Source of the DNA: Nonomuraea rhodomycinica
GTDB taxonomy: Bacteria > Actinomycetota > Actinomycetes > Streptosporangiales > Streptosporangiaceae
Direction of reading: 5' to 3'
Assembly: GCF_013363995.1 (NCBI RefSeq)
Contig: NZ_JABWGO010000001.1
Span: forward strand, 1,123,212-1,187,211
Length of the DNA stretch: 64,000 nt
In this document: positions 34,130 through 43,646 of the stretch, in pieces
How positions within the stretch are numbered: position 1 is the stretch's first letter
Layout: every line of letters starts with the position of its first letter
Made by a program: the position numbers and the translations under genes
Notes under the pieces: generated by a model
Database searches by the model: none
The model's input: the letters and a program-made list of their open reading frames with translations, nothing else
What the model was told of the DNA's origin: nothing

Positions 34130-35353
34130 TCAGCCGTCCATGGGTGCGGTCCGGTACGCGCGCCATAGGGTGATGTCGTAGCCGATGCCCAAGGCGGCGC
34201 CGACCAGGAGAGGCGCTCCGAGCGTCAGCAGGGCGCCCGTGAGCAGGGTGGTGGCCACGAGAGGGCTGACGGACACGGCGACGCTTCGCGCCACGCTGGT
34301 CATGCTGGCCGCGGTTGTCCGGTGCGCCGGGGGCACGACTGAGGCGGTGAATGCCTGCCTCGCCGGGACGTCGATCTTTGAGAGGGCCTGACGGAGCAGG
34401 AGCAGGGTGACCGCGCTGCCGAGGGTCGGGGCGAACGGGATGCCGGCCAGCAGCAGGTTGGCGGCGAGATGGGGTAGCAGCATGGCTGCCAGCGGCCCGC
34501 GCCGGGAGGCGAGGAGGGGGGCGGCGAGCTGCGCCAAGGCCGGGAGCAGGTTGGCGGCGAAGAACACCAGGCCGAGTTGTGCGCTGGTGGCTCCGTAGCG
34601 CTGGGCGAGCCACCAGGCGAGCAGGGACTGGACGGCGAGCCCTCCGGAGAAGGCGTCCAGCGCGAACAGGGCGGCCAGGCGGCGGACCGGTCCAGGCACC
34701 CGTACGCGGTGAGCGCCCTGGCACTGGCGTGGCGACAGAGGCGCCTCGGCTTCGGGCGAGAGGCGCCGGAACAGCAGTACGGTGCACACGGCGAGGAATG
34801 CGTACAACGCGAAGGCGGCGTCGGCGGCCGACACCCACGGCTGGAGCGCGAGCGCGGCGGCGGCCGGCCCGCCCAGGGCACCGGCCGCCATCGCCGTGAC
34901 GTTGTAGCAGGTGAAGACGGCGGTGTGCCGGTCGGAGGCGCAGGTCTGGGCGAGGATGGATTGCTCCACGCCCGAGAACGGCGTGTTGTCGTTGACGGAC
35001 GGTGAGATGGTGCCGATGAAGGCGGCGGCGAGCAGGACGGGATAGGACTCGCTGAGCGCGAACGCGACGCCGGCGACTGCCATCAGACAGCCGCAGACGA
35101 TCAGTGTGCGCCGCCTCCCCCACCTGTCGGCGAACAGGCCGAGCGTCAGGCTGGCTGCCACCGATCCCGCGGACGCGAGGGACAGCAGAAGGCCGGTCTG
35201 CCAGGGCTTGTCGCCGTCCTGGGCGAGCAGCTCGGCCAGGAGCACGCTGGTGCAGCCGTACCCGAAGGTGCGCACCGCCCGCGCCGCCACGATCAACCGC
35301 CCGGTTCGCCCTAGTTCGGCCATGAAACGGCTCGTGGCCTGCGTGTTCGGCAT
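34130..35353 (-). CDS. MFS transporter (12-helix type)
   Basis: 407 residues from ATG 35353; an in-frame GTG at 35386 would add 11 residues, and neither has a strong ribosome site. About 12 helices are visible. Motif A is LGLFADRWGRRRTLIVCG, and a second AMLLPHLAANLLLAG half follows the central basic loop (about 205-220). An acidic NDNTPFSGVEQSILAQ segment after helix 4 is distinctive. The family matches multidrug or metabolite exporters of the MFS_1 type. No regulator gene is adjacent. The substrate is unknown. Confidence 0.85.
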   Translation of the reverse strand: MPNTQATSRFMAELGRTGRLIVAARAVRTFGYGCTSVLLAELLAQDGDKPWQTGLLLSLASAGSVAASLTLGLFADRWGRRRTLIVCGCLMAVAGVAFALSESYPVLLAAAFIGTISPSVNDNTPFSGVEQSILAQTCASDRHTAVFTCYNVTAMAAGALGGPAAAALALQPWVSAADAAFALYAFLAVCTVLLFRRLSPEAEAPLSPRQCQGAHRVRVPGPVRRLAALFALDAFSGGLAVQSLLAWWLAQRYGATSAQLGLVFFAANLLPALAQLAAPLLASRRGPLAAMLLPHLAANLLLAGIPFAPTLGSAVTLLLLRQALSKIDVPARQAFTASVVPPAHRTTAASMTSVARSVAVSVSPLVATTLLTGALLTLGAPLLVGAALGIGYDITLWRAYRTAPMDG

Positions 35354-35434
35354 GCGGCATCTTCGCGCGCCTGGGGTGACGGCCACGCGAGGAATACCAT
35401 CAACGCCCAGGAAATCTTCCTGCGCGACGAGGTC

Positions 35435-35740
35435 TCAGCAGGGTCGGGGCCTCGGCAGAGCCCGGCCGTCCGGCGAGAGCTTGACGTCCTTCGGCATGTT
35501 CCCCGCCCCGACTCCGATCACCTTCCGCACCCGGGCGCGCCTCCAGCCGATCGCCACGAGCTGCCCGGAGAGCTCGCGGCCGGCCAGGAAGAGGGATCCG
35601 TCGGCGGTGAAGTCGCCCTGGTTGACGCCCCGGCACGGCAGGGTGAGGGGTGGACTGCGTGGCCGATCAGGTGCAGGTCGAGCCGGCGTTGCTGACGAGC
35701 CACAAGACCGGGGAACCGTCATCGAGGCCATGTGACCGAC
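35435..35740 (-). pseudogene. beta-propeller (YncE-like) protein remnant
   Basis: Minus-strand text in two frames gives GSPVLWLVSNAGSTCT, then CRGVNQGDFTADGSLFLAG, SGQLVAIGWRRARV and KDVKLSPDGRA. This is one to two blades of a YncE-like beta-propeller. Ends and frame are lost. The rest of 35354-35920 shows nothing else. Confidence 0.45.
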
Positions 35741-35920
35741 CGCTCGCCAATCTGTGCGGCTGAGGACGAGCTCAGGCGAGGACGCCGGTGGGCGGCTCGG
35801 CGGCGTCCCCAGGACGAATGAAAAACATGACATAGGACGTCGGGTTTCAGACCGATCATGGGCTCACCGGTCGGCACCGACGGGGCGCGGGCCGGGCACC
35901 ACGGACGGACAAGGACCGCA

Positions 35921-36161
35921 ATGCGCGAAACACCAGAAGATCTCAAGGAGCTTCAGGCCCTCCTGGACGCCTCGCTCTCCCGCTCCACCTCGCACCTGCG
36001 CTCGATCGTCAACACCGAGCGCACACTGACGGCGGAGCAGCCTCAAGGACTTCTACGACGACGACTACTTCTTCGACTGGGAGAACGACGTGGTCGACCG
36101 GCTGCGTCCGCACGGGATGACCGTCTACGCCCCCGACGTCGACAGGCTCACCGCGGCTTGA
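35921..36161 (+). pseudogene. pyridoxamine 5'-phosphate oxidase-like (flavin-binding) remnant
   Basis: From ATG 35921 the frame reads MRETPEDLKELQALLDASL and then HLRSIVNTERTLTAEQ, the N-terminus of a PPOX-fold protein family. A frameshift with a large internal deletion near 36035 then leads, in another frame, to SLKDFYDDDYFFDWENDVV and PHGMTVYAPDVDRL with a stop at 36159-36161, the family C-terminus. The central FMN-binding barrel is gone. Confidence 0.55.
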
Positions 36162-36232
36162 TCGGTTTGTTCGGCATGGGCGGGATGCGGGTCCGCCCAT
36201 GTCCTGCTGTGTTGCGAGAGGAAGGACGAAGG

Positions 36233-38752
36233 TTGACTGCGTTCGTACGGGACGTTGTGAGTATGGAGTACGACGCCATCGAGGTGGTGGGAGCTCGTAC
36301 CAACAATCTGCGGGACGTGTCGGTGAGCATCCCCAAGGGGCGGCTCATCGCCTTCACCGGAGTGAGCGGCAGCGGCAAGACCTCGCTGGCCATCGAAACC
36401 CTGCACAACGAGGCCCAGCTGCGGTACCTGGAGGGACTCTCGCCGTTCGTGCGGCAGTACATCACCCAGCGCAATCGGCCGAAGGTCGACCGCATCCTGG
36501 GACTCGGCCCGACGCTCGCGGTCGACCAGCGCCGTCTGAACCGCAACCCCCGGTCCACGGTCGCGACGATCACCGGCATCGACGGGCATCTGGGGCTGCT
36601 GTACTCGCGCCTTCCCGCGATCGGCGCGGACCCGGCGGCGGAGAACGGGGACGGCCATCTGACGACCGCTCATTTCGACCGCAATACGCCGGAAGGGAGC
36701 TGTTCGGACTGCCACGGGGTGGGCGGGCGGTGGCAGGCGCAGGAGGACCTGGTCATCACCCATCCGGAGCTTCCGCTCTTCGAGGGGGCCTCCCCTTGGT
36801 ACGCGAAGTGGCGGTCGGGGGAGCACGCGTTCGTGCCGGCCCTTGCCAAGAAGCGGGGAGTGGACCTCGGCCGGCCGTGGCAGTCGCTGCCTGAGGAGTT
36901 CCGCCGCTGTGTGCTGTACGGCACCGGGGAGGAGAAGGTCGAGGCCACCGTCGACATGTCGAACAAGAAGGAGACGGTCTCGGTGACCTACACCTCGAGC
37001 CAGCCGCTGCGGGGCGCGCTCGCCGAGGTGGAGCGGGTGTTCGTGAACGCCCAGACCTCCAGCGCCAAGCAGCGCTACCTGCCGTACATGCGCAAGCAGC
37101 CGTGCGGCACCTGCGGCGGCAGCGGGTACGACCAGGTGGCCCGATCCGTGCGGCTCGGCGGGCTTACCTATCCCGACCTGATCGAGGTAGAAGTACGGGA
37201 GGTGCGCAGCTGGGCGAAGCGCGTGGCGGACGACCTGGACGCCCGGCAGCGCGAGGTGGGTGAGCCGCTGCTCCAGGACCTGGGCCGCAGGCTGGGAATC
37301 CTCGACCGGCTCGGCCTGGCCCATCTCCAGCTGTCGCGGAGTGCGGCGACGCTGTCCGGGGGTGAGTTGCAGCGAACCCGGCTCGCCGCTCAGCTCAGCA
37401 CCGAGCTGAGCGGCCTCGTCTTCGTCCTGGACGAGCCCGGGACCGGGCTGCATCCGGCGGACAAGGCGCACCTGCTGGACATCGCCCTGGAGCTGCGCAA
37501 GGCCGGCAACACGGTGCTCCTGGTCGAGCACGACCCTGAACTGATCGCCCGGACCGACTGGGTGATCGATATGGGGCCCGGTGCGGGCCGTCTCGGCGGT
37601 GAGGTTCTGGTGTCGGGGCCTCCCGCCGACGTGGCCGCCCACCCGACGTCGCTGACCGGACGCTATCTGGCCGGTGAGGGGCCGCGGCTGCGTCGGACCC
37701 GCCGTCCGATCGGGGACGGAACCCGCTGGGTGGAGCTGCACGGCCTGCGCGCTCACAACGTGACCGCCGACCTGGTGCGTTTCCCCGCCGGTCGGCTCAC
37801 CTGCCTGACCGGGGTGAGCGGCAGCGGCAAGAGCAGCCTGCTCGGCGCGCTCGCGGTGAGTGTGGAGGCCGCCCTGAACGGGACGATGACCGACACGGTA
37901 CGGCAGGTGATCGGCCTGGAGGGGTTCGACTGGGTCGCCGTCGTCGATCAGGAACCACTCGGGCGGACGCCGCGCTCCAACCCGGCCACCTACAGCAAGG
38001 CGTTCGACATGGTCCGCAAGCTGTTCGCCGAGACCGACGCGGCGCGCGGACGCGGCGTCAATGCCTCCTGGTTCAGCTTCAACACCGCGGGCGGCGGCCG
38101 TTGCGAGACCTGCACCGGTTATGGCCGCAAGCTGGTCGACATGCACTTCCTGCCAGATGTGTGGGTGGTCTGCGACGCGTGCGAGGGCCGGCGCTACAAG
38201 CCGGAGGCTCTGGAGATCAGATATCAGGGGCTGGCCATCGATCAGGTGCTGGAGCTGACCGTCGCCGAGGCTGTGGAGCAGTTCTCCCAGCCCCGGCAAC
38301 TCGCGGAAACCCTCGGAGCCTTGAACCAGGTCGGACTCGGCTATCTCCAGCTCGGCCAGAGCGCCACAGAGCTGTCCGGCGGTGAGGCGCAGCGGCTGAG
38401 GCTGGCCTCCGCCATCCAGCGCGGCGCCGCAGGCCGCAAGGCGGGCCTCGTCGTCCTCGACGAACCCGTCTCGGGCCTGCACCCGTCTGACATCCAGCGT
38501 GTGGTGGACGCGCTCGACGTGCTGCTGGACTCGGGCAACACCGTCGTCGTGGCCGAACACGACATCCCCGTCGCCGCGTCCGCGGACTGGGTGATCGACC
38601 TTGGGCCGGGAGCCGGTCCGGACGGGGGTGCGGTGGTCGCGGAGGGCACCCCGGACGCCGTCGCGACCGCGGACACCCCGACCGCCGGCTTCTTCCGGCG
38701 GTACGCGGCGGGCCTGCCTCTCCTGGACATGCACGAAGGTGCGCGCTGCTGA
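36233..38752 (+). CDS. UvrA paralogue lacking the UvrB-binding domain
   Basis: 839 residues if translation starts at TTG 36233, which has AGGAAGG seven bases upstream; GTG 36257 is the alternative. Two ABC modules are present: Walker A GVSGSGKT (about 43) and GVSGSGKS (about 527), signatures [12 protein letters not shown] and [12 protein letters not shown], Walker [12 protein letters not shown] and [11 protein letters not shown]. Zinc-type pairs are CSDC, CGTC, CETC and CDAC. Only about 30 residues link LYSRLP to the first zinc pair, so the UvrB-binding domain of true UvrA is missing. This matches UvrA2/DrrC-type proteins linked to drug or DNA-damage tolerance rather than core excision repair. 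Confidence 0.88.
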   Translation: MTAFVRDVVSMEYDAIEVVGARTNNLRDVSVSIPKGRLIAFTGVSGSGKTSLAIETLHNEAQLRYLEGLSPFVRQYITQRNRPKVDRILGLGPTLAVDQRRLNRNPRSTVATITGIDGHLGLLYSRLPAIGADPAAENGDGHLTTAHFDRNTPEGSCSDCHGVGGRWQAQEDLVITHPELPLFEGASPWYAKWRSGEHAFVPALAKKRGVDLGRPWQSLPEEFRRCVLYGTGEEKVEATVDMSNKKETVSVTYTSSQPLRGALAEVERVFVNAQTSSAKQRYLPYMRKQPCGTCGGSGYDQVARSVRLGGLTYPDLIEVEVREVRSWAKRVADDLDARQREVGEPLLQDLGRRLGILDRLGLAHLQLSRSAATLSGGELQRTRLAAQLSTELSGLVFVLDEPGTGLHPADKAHLLDIALELRKAGNTVLLVEHDPELIARTDWVIDMGPGAGRLGGEVLVSGPPADVAAHPTSLTGRYLAGEGPRLRRTRRPIGDGTRWVELHGLRAHNVTADLVRFPAGRLTCLTGVSGSGKSSLLGALAVSVEAALNGTMTDTVRQVIGLEGFDWVAVVDQEPLGRTPRSNPATYSKAFDMVRKLFAETDAARGRGVNASWFSFNTAGGGRCETCTGYGRKLVDMHFLPDVWVVCDACEGRRYKPEALEIRYQGLAIDQVLELTVAEAVEQFSQPRQLAETLGALNQVGLGYLQLGQSATELSGGEAQRLRLASAIQRGAAGRKAGLVVLDEPVSGLHPSDIQRVVDALDVLLDSGNTVVVAEHDIPVAASADWVIDLGPGAGPDGGAVVAEGTPDAVATADTPTAGFFRRYAAGLPLLDMHEGARC

Positions 38753-38837
38753 GAAGGTGTTCTCGGCCTCCGACGAACGATCTCGGAAAGGGTCTTGGCG
38801 GAGCCGTCACCCGTACCTCCGGCAAGCGAGACTCCGG

Positions 38838-39944
38838 CTAGGGCCCGGGATGACGCATTCGCCAGACCGTGCTGCGGGTGATCGCCTCCTTGAAGAGCGC
38901 TGAGGCGCGGCCGGTCAGTACGACGCCGAGCGGGCTGTCGTCGGCATGCGTGAACTGGGTGACACCGTCGCGGCGGCCCAGGCTTATGTTCTGCCAGACG
39001 TAGCGGATTCGGGCCGGGCGCGGCTTTCGCCCGGCCAGCAGGTCGGCCACCGCAGCGCCCGCCTGCAGGCCCATCGGCAGGCCGGTCTGGCAGGACATCC
39101 GCGAGCGCCCGCCGGGGGTCCGCGCCGCCGCGGCATCCCCGACGCCGAACACCTCGGGATGCGACAGGGAGCGAAGAGTCGCATCGACCAGCATGCGGCC
39201 GTCCTCGTCGGTGGCCAGCCCGCAGGCCGCGGCCAGGCCGGGGACGCGGAAGCCGGCTGCCCACACCACCGTATCGGCGGACACCTCGCGACCGTCGTCC
39301 AGGAGCAGCCCGTCAGGGCCGATCTTGGCGACCGGTGTGTGCTCGCGCACGGCGACGCCCAGCCGTGCGAAAGCCTTGTGGAGGTGACGGCGGGGCCTGT
39401 CGGACAGCCCGTTCCCGATCCGGCCGCCGGAGATCAGTCGAACATCCAGCCGCGGATACGCCTCCGCGATCTCGGTCGCGGCCTCGATCCCGGTCAGCCC
39501 GCCACCCACCACGGCGACCGACCGGGCCTCGGCCAGACGGGACCGCAAGCGGGTCGCCTCTCCCGCCGTGGCGAGAGTGAACGCGTGCTCGGCTGTTCCG
39601 GGTACGACGTCCAGGTCGGCGCCGCTGCCGAGGGCGTAGATCAGTACGTCGTAGGTCAGTTCGTACGGGACGGCGTCGAGCCGTACAACGTGTGCACCGA
39701 GATCGATTCCCGTCACCCGGGCCACCGCCAGGTCGACGCCGGTGCCATCGAGCAGCGTGGAAAGGGGCAGGTCGGGTAGCGATTGCCCGGCTGCGAGCTG
39801 GTGGAGTCGCACCCGTTCCACGAACCGGTCGCTCGCGTTCACCAGCGTCACCTGGGCGTCGGTGCCGCGCAGGCGCCGCGCGGCGCGCTTGGCGGCGCCC
39901 AGCCCCGCGTAGCCGGCGCCCAGCACTACGATGCGCTTTGTCAT
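38838..39944 (-). CDS. FAD-dependent pyridine nucleotide oxidoreductase (NDH-2-like)
   Basis: 368 residues from ATG 39944, which has GGAGG four bases before it. The FAD motif [14 protein letters not shown] opens the protein, [14 protein letters not shown] (about 152) is the NAD(P)H-binding motif, and [10 protein letters not shown] binds FAD near the end. The Cys-pair of disulfide reductases is absent, so it belongs with NADH:quinone or nitrite/ferredoxin reductase-like enzymes. It lies downstream of an ECF41 sigma gene and has an ECF41-like -35 and tandem CRP-like sites in its leader, consistent with the oxidoreductases that ECF41 factors usually control. Confidence 0.9.
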   Translation of the reverse strand: MTKRIVVLGAGYAGLGAAKRAARRLRGTDAQVTLVNASDRFVERVRLHQLAAGQSLPDLPLSTLLDGTGVDLAVARVTGIDLGAHVVRLDAVPYELTYDVLIYALGSGADLDVVPGTAEHAFTLATAGEATRLRSRLAEARSVAVVGGGLTGIEAATEIAEAYPRLDVRLISGGRIGNGLSDRPRRHLHKAFARLGVAVREHTPVAKIGPDGLLLDDGREVSADTVVWAAGFRVPGLAAACGLATDEDGRMLVDATLRSLSHPEVFGVGDAAAARTPGGRSRMSCQTGLPMGLQAGAAVADLLAGRKPRPARIRYVWQNISLGRRDGVTQFTHADDSPLGVVLTGRASALFKEAITRSTVWRMRHPGP

Positions 39945-39991
39945 GGGGTCCTCCGATCGAGTCCCCATGTGAACCGGCAGGCCGGCCGATT

Positions 39992-39998
39992 CGTGACA
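39992..39998 (-). promoter_or_regulatory. ECF41-like -35 element upstream of the oxidoreductase
   Basis: TGTCACG on the minus strand, one base from the TGTCACA consensus of ECF41 promoters, lies 48 bp before the oxidoreductase start and 44 bp after the end of the sigma gene that would use it. Confidence 0.45.
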
Positions 39999-40007
39999 CC
40001 GCTCGTA

Positions 40008-40047
40008 TGTGATCGTGCTCACATGAGTGTGATCGTGCTCACATGAG
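40008..40047. repeat. perfect 20-bp tandem repeat with two CRP/FNR-like palindromes
   Basis: The 20-bp unit at 40008-40027 is repeated exactly at 40028-40047. Each contains TGTGA-TCGTGC-TCACA, the exact half-site and spacing pattern of CRP-family operators. The centres are 20 bp apart. The right copy covers the sigma gene stop codon (40039-40041). Confidence 0.9.
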
Positions 40048-40944
40048 CTGAGTGGCGGCGAAAGCCAGCTTGGCTGGATTCACCATGGTCCGTACAGCGC
40101 TGATCCGGCCGTCGCTGATCTCCACGGCCATGACTGCGCGCAGGTCGCCCCCGTATCGCAGGAGCACGGCGAACTCGCCGTTGATCTCGGCGATCGCGGC
40201 GGTCACGGCGGCCGCCTCCGGCCGGCCGCTGAGACCGCGCACGTAGCGCAGGACCCTCTGGCGCCCGAGCACGGGCCGTCGTGCCACGGTCGATCCGCCG
40301 CCGTCCGCCCAGGCGACCACATCTGCGGCCAGCAGCTCTTCCAGCCCTGCCACGTCGCCGTGCAGGGTCGCGGCCAGGAACCTCTCGACGATGTGCCGGT
40401 GCTGTTCGCGGTCGGCGTCGAAACGCTTGCGGGCCTCGCCGACGTGCGCCTTGGCTCGGCGGTGAAGTTGGCGAGAGTACGCCTCGTCGATGCCGACGAT
40501 CTTCCCGATCTCGGCATGACTATGTCCAAAAGCCTCGCGCAGCACGAAAACGGCCCGCTCGGTCGGAGTCAAGCGCTCCAGCAGGACCAGCAGGCCCAGC
40601 GACACCGACTCACGCTGCTCGACGGTTTCCAGCGGACCGAGGGCGCCGTCGCCGGTGAGCACCGGCTCGGGCAGCCACGGCCCCACATAGCTCTCCCGCT
40701 GCCGTCGCGCCGAGGCGAGCTGATTCAGACACAGATGGGTGAGCACCGTGGTCAGCCAGGCGGCCGGTACGTCGACCGGGCCGGCCTGGTTCCAGCGCAG
40801 GAACGTCTCCTGCACCATGTCCTCAGCCTCGGCGGCGGAACCGAGCAACCGATAGGCCAGCCCGAACAAGCGCGGCCGCTGCTCTTCGAACACGGCCACC
40901 GGCGCCTCCAGCGGCCCGTCCGCACGCACCCGCAGGAAGTCCAC
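40039..40944 (-). CDS. ECF41-family RNA polymerase sigma factor
   Basis: 301 residues from GTG 40944; AGGATCAGG lies upstream. Sigma-2 (FEEQRPRLFGLAYRLLGSAAEAED...) and sigma-4 (HAEIGKIVGIDEAYSRQLHRRAK) are followed by the SnoaL-like C-terminal domain. The ECF41 linker YVGPWLPEP and ADGGGS are conserved; the terminal motif is NPAKL instead of NPDKL. It shares the overall plan of the ECF41 gene at 6317-7231 but is a clearly different paralogue. The next gene is an FAD oxidoreductase, a common ECF41 target. Confidence 0.9.
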   Translation of the reverse strand: MDFLRVRADGPLEAPVAVFEEQRPRLFGLAYRLLGSAAEAEDMVQETFLRWNQAGPVDVPAAWLTTVLTHLCLNQLASARRQRESYVGPWLPEPVLTGDGALGPLETVEQRESVSLGLLVLLERLTPTERAVFVLREAFGHSHAEIGKIVGIDEAYSRQLHRRAKAHVGEARKRFDADREQHRHIVERFLAATLHGDVAGLEELLAADVVAWADGGGSTVARRPVLGRQRVLRYVRGLSGRPEAAAVTAAIAEINGEFAVLLRYGGDLRAVMAVEISDGRISAVRTMVNPAKLAFAATQLM

Positions 40945-41470
40945 GCGCCTGATCCTAAGAGGATGATGTAGGTGAGCGCTTCCCGCCGGCGTCCGACCCA
41001 TCGGCTGACCGACCTCGGGTCCTCAACCGGATCTGTCGGCCCTGGCTGGGAGGCGCTCATGTGCACTCACCGGACGTGGCACCTGTGAGTTCATAGGCGT
41101 GCACTGGGATTCCGCTCCTGGTGACGCCGGACGTCTCCCCGCTGCCCACCCTCGATTCCACTCGCCTCCTGGCAGGCGCCGCGTTCGACACCGCCAACGG
41201 CCGCCGCGCCCTTCCCTCATGGCGCGGCGGCCCCGTTCGCGGGCGCGACCTCCGGGCTCGGCCGACAGTTGGGCATGGCAGCCGTGAGACAGCTCCATAG
41301 ATGCCGGTGATGTGCGGTTCCCGAGGCACCGAGGGGGCATTGACGTGTCGCCAGCGCGCGTTACTCTGCGGCTGGTGACGCAGACCCGAGCGGAGGCCGG
41401 CAAGATGCCCTGAAGAGCCAGCCGGTCATCGAGCCGCTTGCGTCCGGGATGCCGGAATCGGCGGTTTCCG
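40945..41470. other. 526-bp spacer, no supported gene
   Basis: Open frames exist on both strands, but none has a ribosome site or a recognisable motif. The left end must hold the sigma gene promoter; I found no clear TGTCACA there. Confidence 0.4.
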
Positions 41471-41863
41471 TCATGCCCCATCACCCAGGGCGTTCGCGCG
41501 AGCGGTCTTCGCCTCCTCGCCCGTCAGGTAGTGCACGGTCGTACCCGGCAAAGTAGGCAGATAGGCCCAGTGGGTGATCGGGTCGTCATCGTCCTGCAGG
41601 TTGTCACCATCTCGGCCGTAGGGCGGACGGACGACGCCGTCGGAATCGACGAAGCAGTCGTGGTACTCACGCCCGTCCTCATCGAAGTGACGGGTCGTGA
41701 AGTACATCGGCCTCACCAGCCAGAAATCCTGCCCCGCATGTGGATCGCGCTCGTCCGCATCGTCGGATGGGAAACGGCCGGTGATCGCGGCGGCCACAGG
41801 TATTCCGTCCCTTGGCAATCTCTCCCGGGAGTCCACCCACTCCACTTGCGCACGTATGCCCAT
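41471..41863 (-). CDS. DUF551-like hypothetical protein
   Basis: 130 residues from ATG 41863, with GGGAG five bases before it. The order EWVDSRERLPRDGIPVAAAI near the start, FWLVRPMYFTTRHFDEDG in the middle and ITHWAYLPTLPG near the end matches the W..V..RLP...THW..LP pattern of DUF551. It is a small soluble protein, and its biochemical role is unknown. It is isolated and on the same strand as the chimeric pseudogene to its right. Confidence 0.6.
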   Translation of the reverse strand: MGIRAQVEWVDSRERLPRDGIPVAAAITGRFPSDDADERDPHAGQDFWLVRPMYFTTRHFDEDGREYHDCFVDSDGVVRPPYGRDGDNLQDDDDPITHWAYLPTLPGTTVHYLTGEEAKTARANALGDGA

Positions 41864-41948
41864 CCCAGCTCCCATCTTGGTCAAGTACGGGCGTCTTCAC
41901 ATACTGCCCTTGTCTCCCCCGATCTTCGCCGGCGAGTGGCTCAACGCC

Positions 41949-42523
41949 TTATGAAACACGGGTTGTCCAGCCCGCTTTCTTCCGCGGGTACCGCGGCATA
42001 CCGCTCAGCGGCTCCATCAGAAGAATGGTTCCCCCAAGATGGCGAGCGGCTTTCATCGCGAAGGCAATGCTCCCGGCGGCGATCTCGTCCTGCATCTCGA
42101 TGGACTCGCCGGGCCGTCGATGGCCGTATGGCGCGTTGAACAGGCGGATGCCCAACTGCTCGCCGATCTCCATGGCCGTCTCGACGCTGCGGCGGAGGGC
42201 GGTGACATTCTCGGGGGTGGGACAGCACCCCGCGCTCACCCTTCGGCATGTCACCGGCGAAGAGGTTCATCGCCACCACCTGAACGCCGAAGTGCCGCAC
42301 CGCGGCCACGAACCGGGCGACGGTATCCGGGTCCGGGGCCGGGCCCGTGCCGAACGCCCACCCAGTGCACGGGCCGCGTCCACGTCGACGGGTCGTCCGG
42401 GTCGCAGCCCGTCTCCCGCCACAGCAGCCGGGCACAGGCCGCGGCCACGCGCGGCGCGACGGCGCCCTCCAGCTTCACGAAGCCGTCGCGCAGGAAACGG
42501 GATACCAAGGTCGTGCCATCCAT
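41949..42523 (-). pseudogene. chimeric pseudogene: phytanoyl-CoA dioxygenase 5' end joined to hydroxypyruvate isomerase 3' end
   Basis: From ATG 42523 the minus strand reads MDGTTLVSRFLRDGFVKLEG and RLLWRETGCDPDDPSTWTRP, the start of a phytanoyl-CoA dioxygenase (PhyH) family protein. Near 42355 the frame changes to TVARFVAAVRHFGVQVVAMN, FAGDMPKGERGVLS, then after another shift to NVTALRRSVETAMEIGEQLG, LFNAPYGHR and GGTILLMEPLSGMPRYP, a hydroxypyruvate isomerase-like TIM barrel. A deletion probably fused two neighbouring genes. Neither active site is complete. Confidence 0.6.
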
Positions 42524-42610
42524 GCCCCCTGGTGCGGCGACACCGGCCCCGGTCACCCGACATCCTCCGCACCCCCCTTGTCGGTGTGTGTGACCGGGGA
42601 ACCGATCCCG

Positions 42611-42991
42611 TCAGGTGTCGAAGCTGCGGCGGGCGGATTCGATGTGACCGAAGTACTCGTGGGTCCAGCCGCAGATCAGATCCACCGTGGCGCGCAGGGC
42701 CCGGCCGGGCTCGGTGAGGGTGTATTCGACCCGCGGCGGCACCGTGGGGTACACCTTCCGCTCGGCCAGGCCGTTGCGCTCCAGCATCCGCAGGTTCTGG
42801 GTGAGCATCTTGTGGCTGATGCCCTCCACCTCGCTGCGCAGCTGACTGAAACGCAGGGTGCGCTCGCCGAGCGCCTCGATGATCAGCAACGCCCACTTGT
42901 TGGCGACGTCCGAGAAGATCTCCCGCGCCAGGGAGTCGGCGCGCCTCAGGTCCGCCTCGTCGGACAGGTTGCTGAGCTCTTTGGTCACCAT
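42611..42991 (-). CDS. HxlR-family transcriptional regulator
   Basis: 126 residues. The winged HTH of the family is clear: KWALLIIEALGERTLRFSQL, GISHKMLTQNLRMLERNGL, VYPTVPPRVEYTLTEPGRAL. No conserved N-terminal Cys is present, so it is not of the redox-sensing (HypR/QorR) kind. It is divergent from the RidA-like gene over about 97 bp, which contains two GAGTAAC repeats (43054-43077 region). It probably controls that gene in response to a reactive metabolite. Confidence 0.9.
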   Translation of the reverse strand: MVTKELSNLSDEADLRRADSLAREIFSDVANKWALLIIEALGERTLRFSQLRSEVEGISHKMLTQNLRMLERNGLAERKVYPTVPPRVEYTLTEPGRALRATVDLICGWTHEYFGHIESARRSFDT

Positions 42992-43088
42992 CAGGTTCCC
43001 CAGTCACTGAAAAGTGCGTTCTTCCACGTCAGCGAACACTCTCCTACAGTTCCGGAGTAACTACAAGAGAGTAACGATGGAGGAGATC

Positions 43089-43493
43089 GTGGCTGTTACG
43101 CTCATCAACCCCGACGGGCATGTCCGCGTGCCGATCTACCACCACGTCGCGGTGGCGACGGGAAGCAGACAGGTCCACATCGCGGGCCAGGTGGCCTGGG
43201 ACGAGAACGGCGAACTGGTGGCGCCTGGCGACCTGGCCGGGCAGGTCGCCCAGGTCTACCGCAACGTGGCCAGGGCGCTCGGCGCGGCGGGGGCGACGTT
43301 CCACGACGTCGTCCGCTTCACGTGGTACGCCGCGGGCTGGAAGAGGGAGATGTACGACGCTTTCAACGCGGGCGTCGAGCAGGCGGCGCGCGAGTTCGAC
43401 CTCGCCACGCCACCGGCCGCGCTGATCGGGGTCGACATCCTCTTCGAGCCCGGCATCCTCGTCGAGGCCGAGGTCACCGCGGTCATCGACTGA
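43089..43493 (+). CDS. RidA/YjgF-family protein
   Basis: 134 residues from GTG 43089, preferred because GGAGGAG stands four bases before it; ATG 43077 is an alternative. VHIAGQVAWDENGELVAPGD and VARALGAAGATFHDVVRFTWY match the RidA beta-alpha fold, and VDILFEPGILVEAEVTAVID is the conserved C-terminal block. The usual catalytic Arg of R-x-hydrolysing RidA is not evident at its normal place (PAALIGVDILF), so it may be a divergent subgroup that acts on other enamine/imine-like compounds. Divergent from HxlR. Confidence 0.88.
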   Translation: MAVTLINPDGHVRVPIYHHVAVATGSRQVHIAGQVAWDENGELVAPGDLAGQVAQVYRNVARALGAAGATFHDVVRFTWYAAGWKREMYDAFNAGVEQAAREFDLATPPAALIGVDILFEPGILVEAEVTAVID

Positions 43494-43504
43494 GCCGGCT
43501 CAGC

Positions 43505-43560
43505 GGTGAGCCCAAGCCCGTCCCGGGAGACCAGCCGTCCCCCAGCCCCTCCGCCTCGAC
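43505..43560. repeat. dispersed 56-bp repeat, copy 2
   Basis: 48 of 56 bases match 27768-27823. It lies between the RidA stop and the TetR stop, both of which point into it. Its G/C-rich arms do not form a simple hairpin. Confidence 0.7.
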
Positions 43561-43646
43561 GGCGGGCGTGCCGGCCCCGCGCCTGAGCGAGGGCGTCGCG
43601 GCCTGGCGGGGTGCCGACGCCGTCGCCGACGCCGTACGCGACCGAG

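Noticed and set aside
35858..36232. Continuous frame joining the flavin oxidase-like remnant to the UvrA-like protein.
   Set aside because: The joined part matches no UvrA N-terminus; conserved UvrA sequence begins after 36257 and a good ribosome site lies at 36218-36225, so the fusion is fortuitous.
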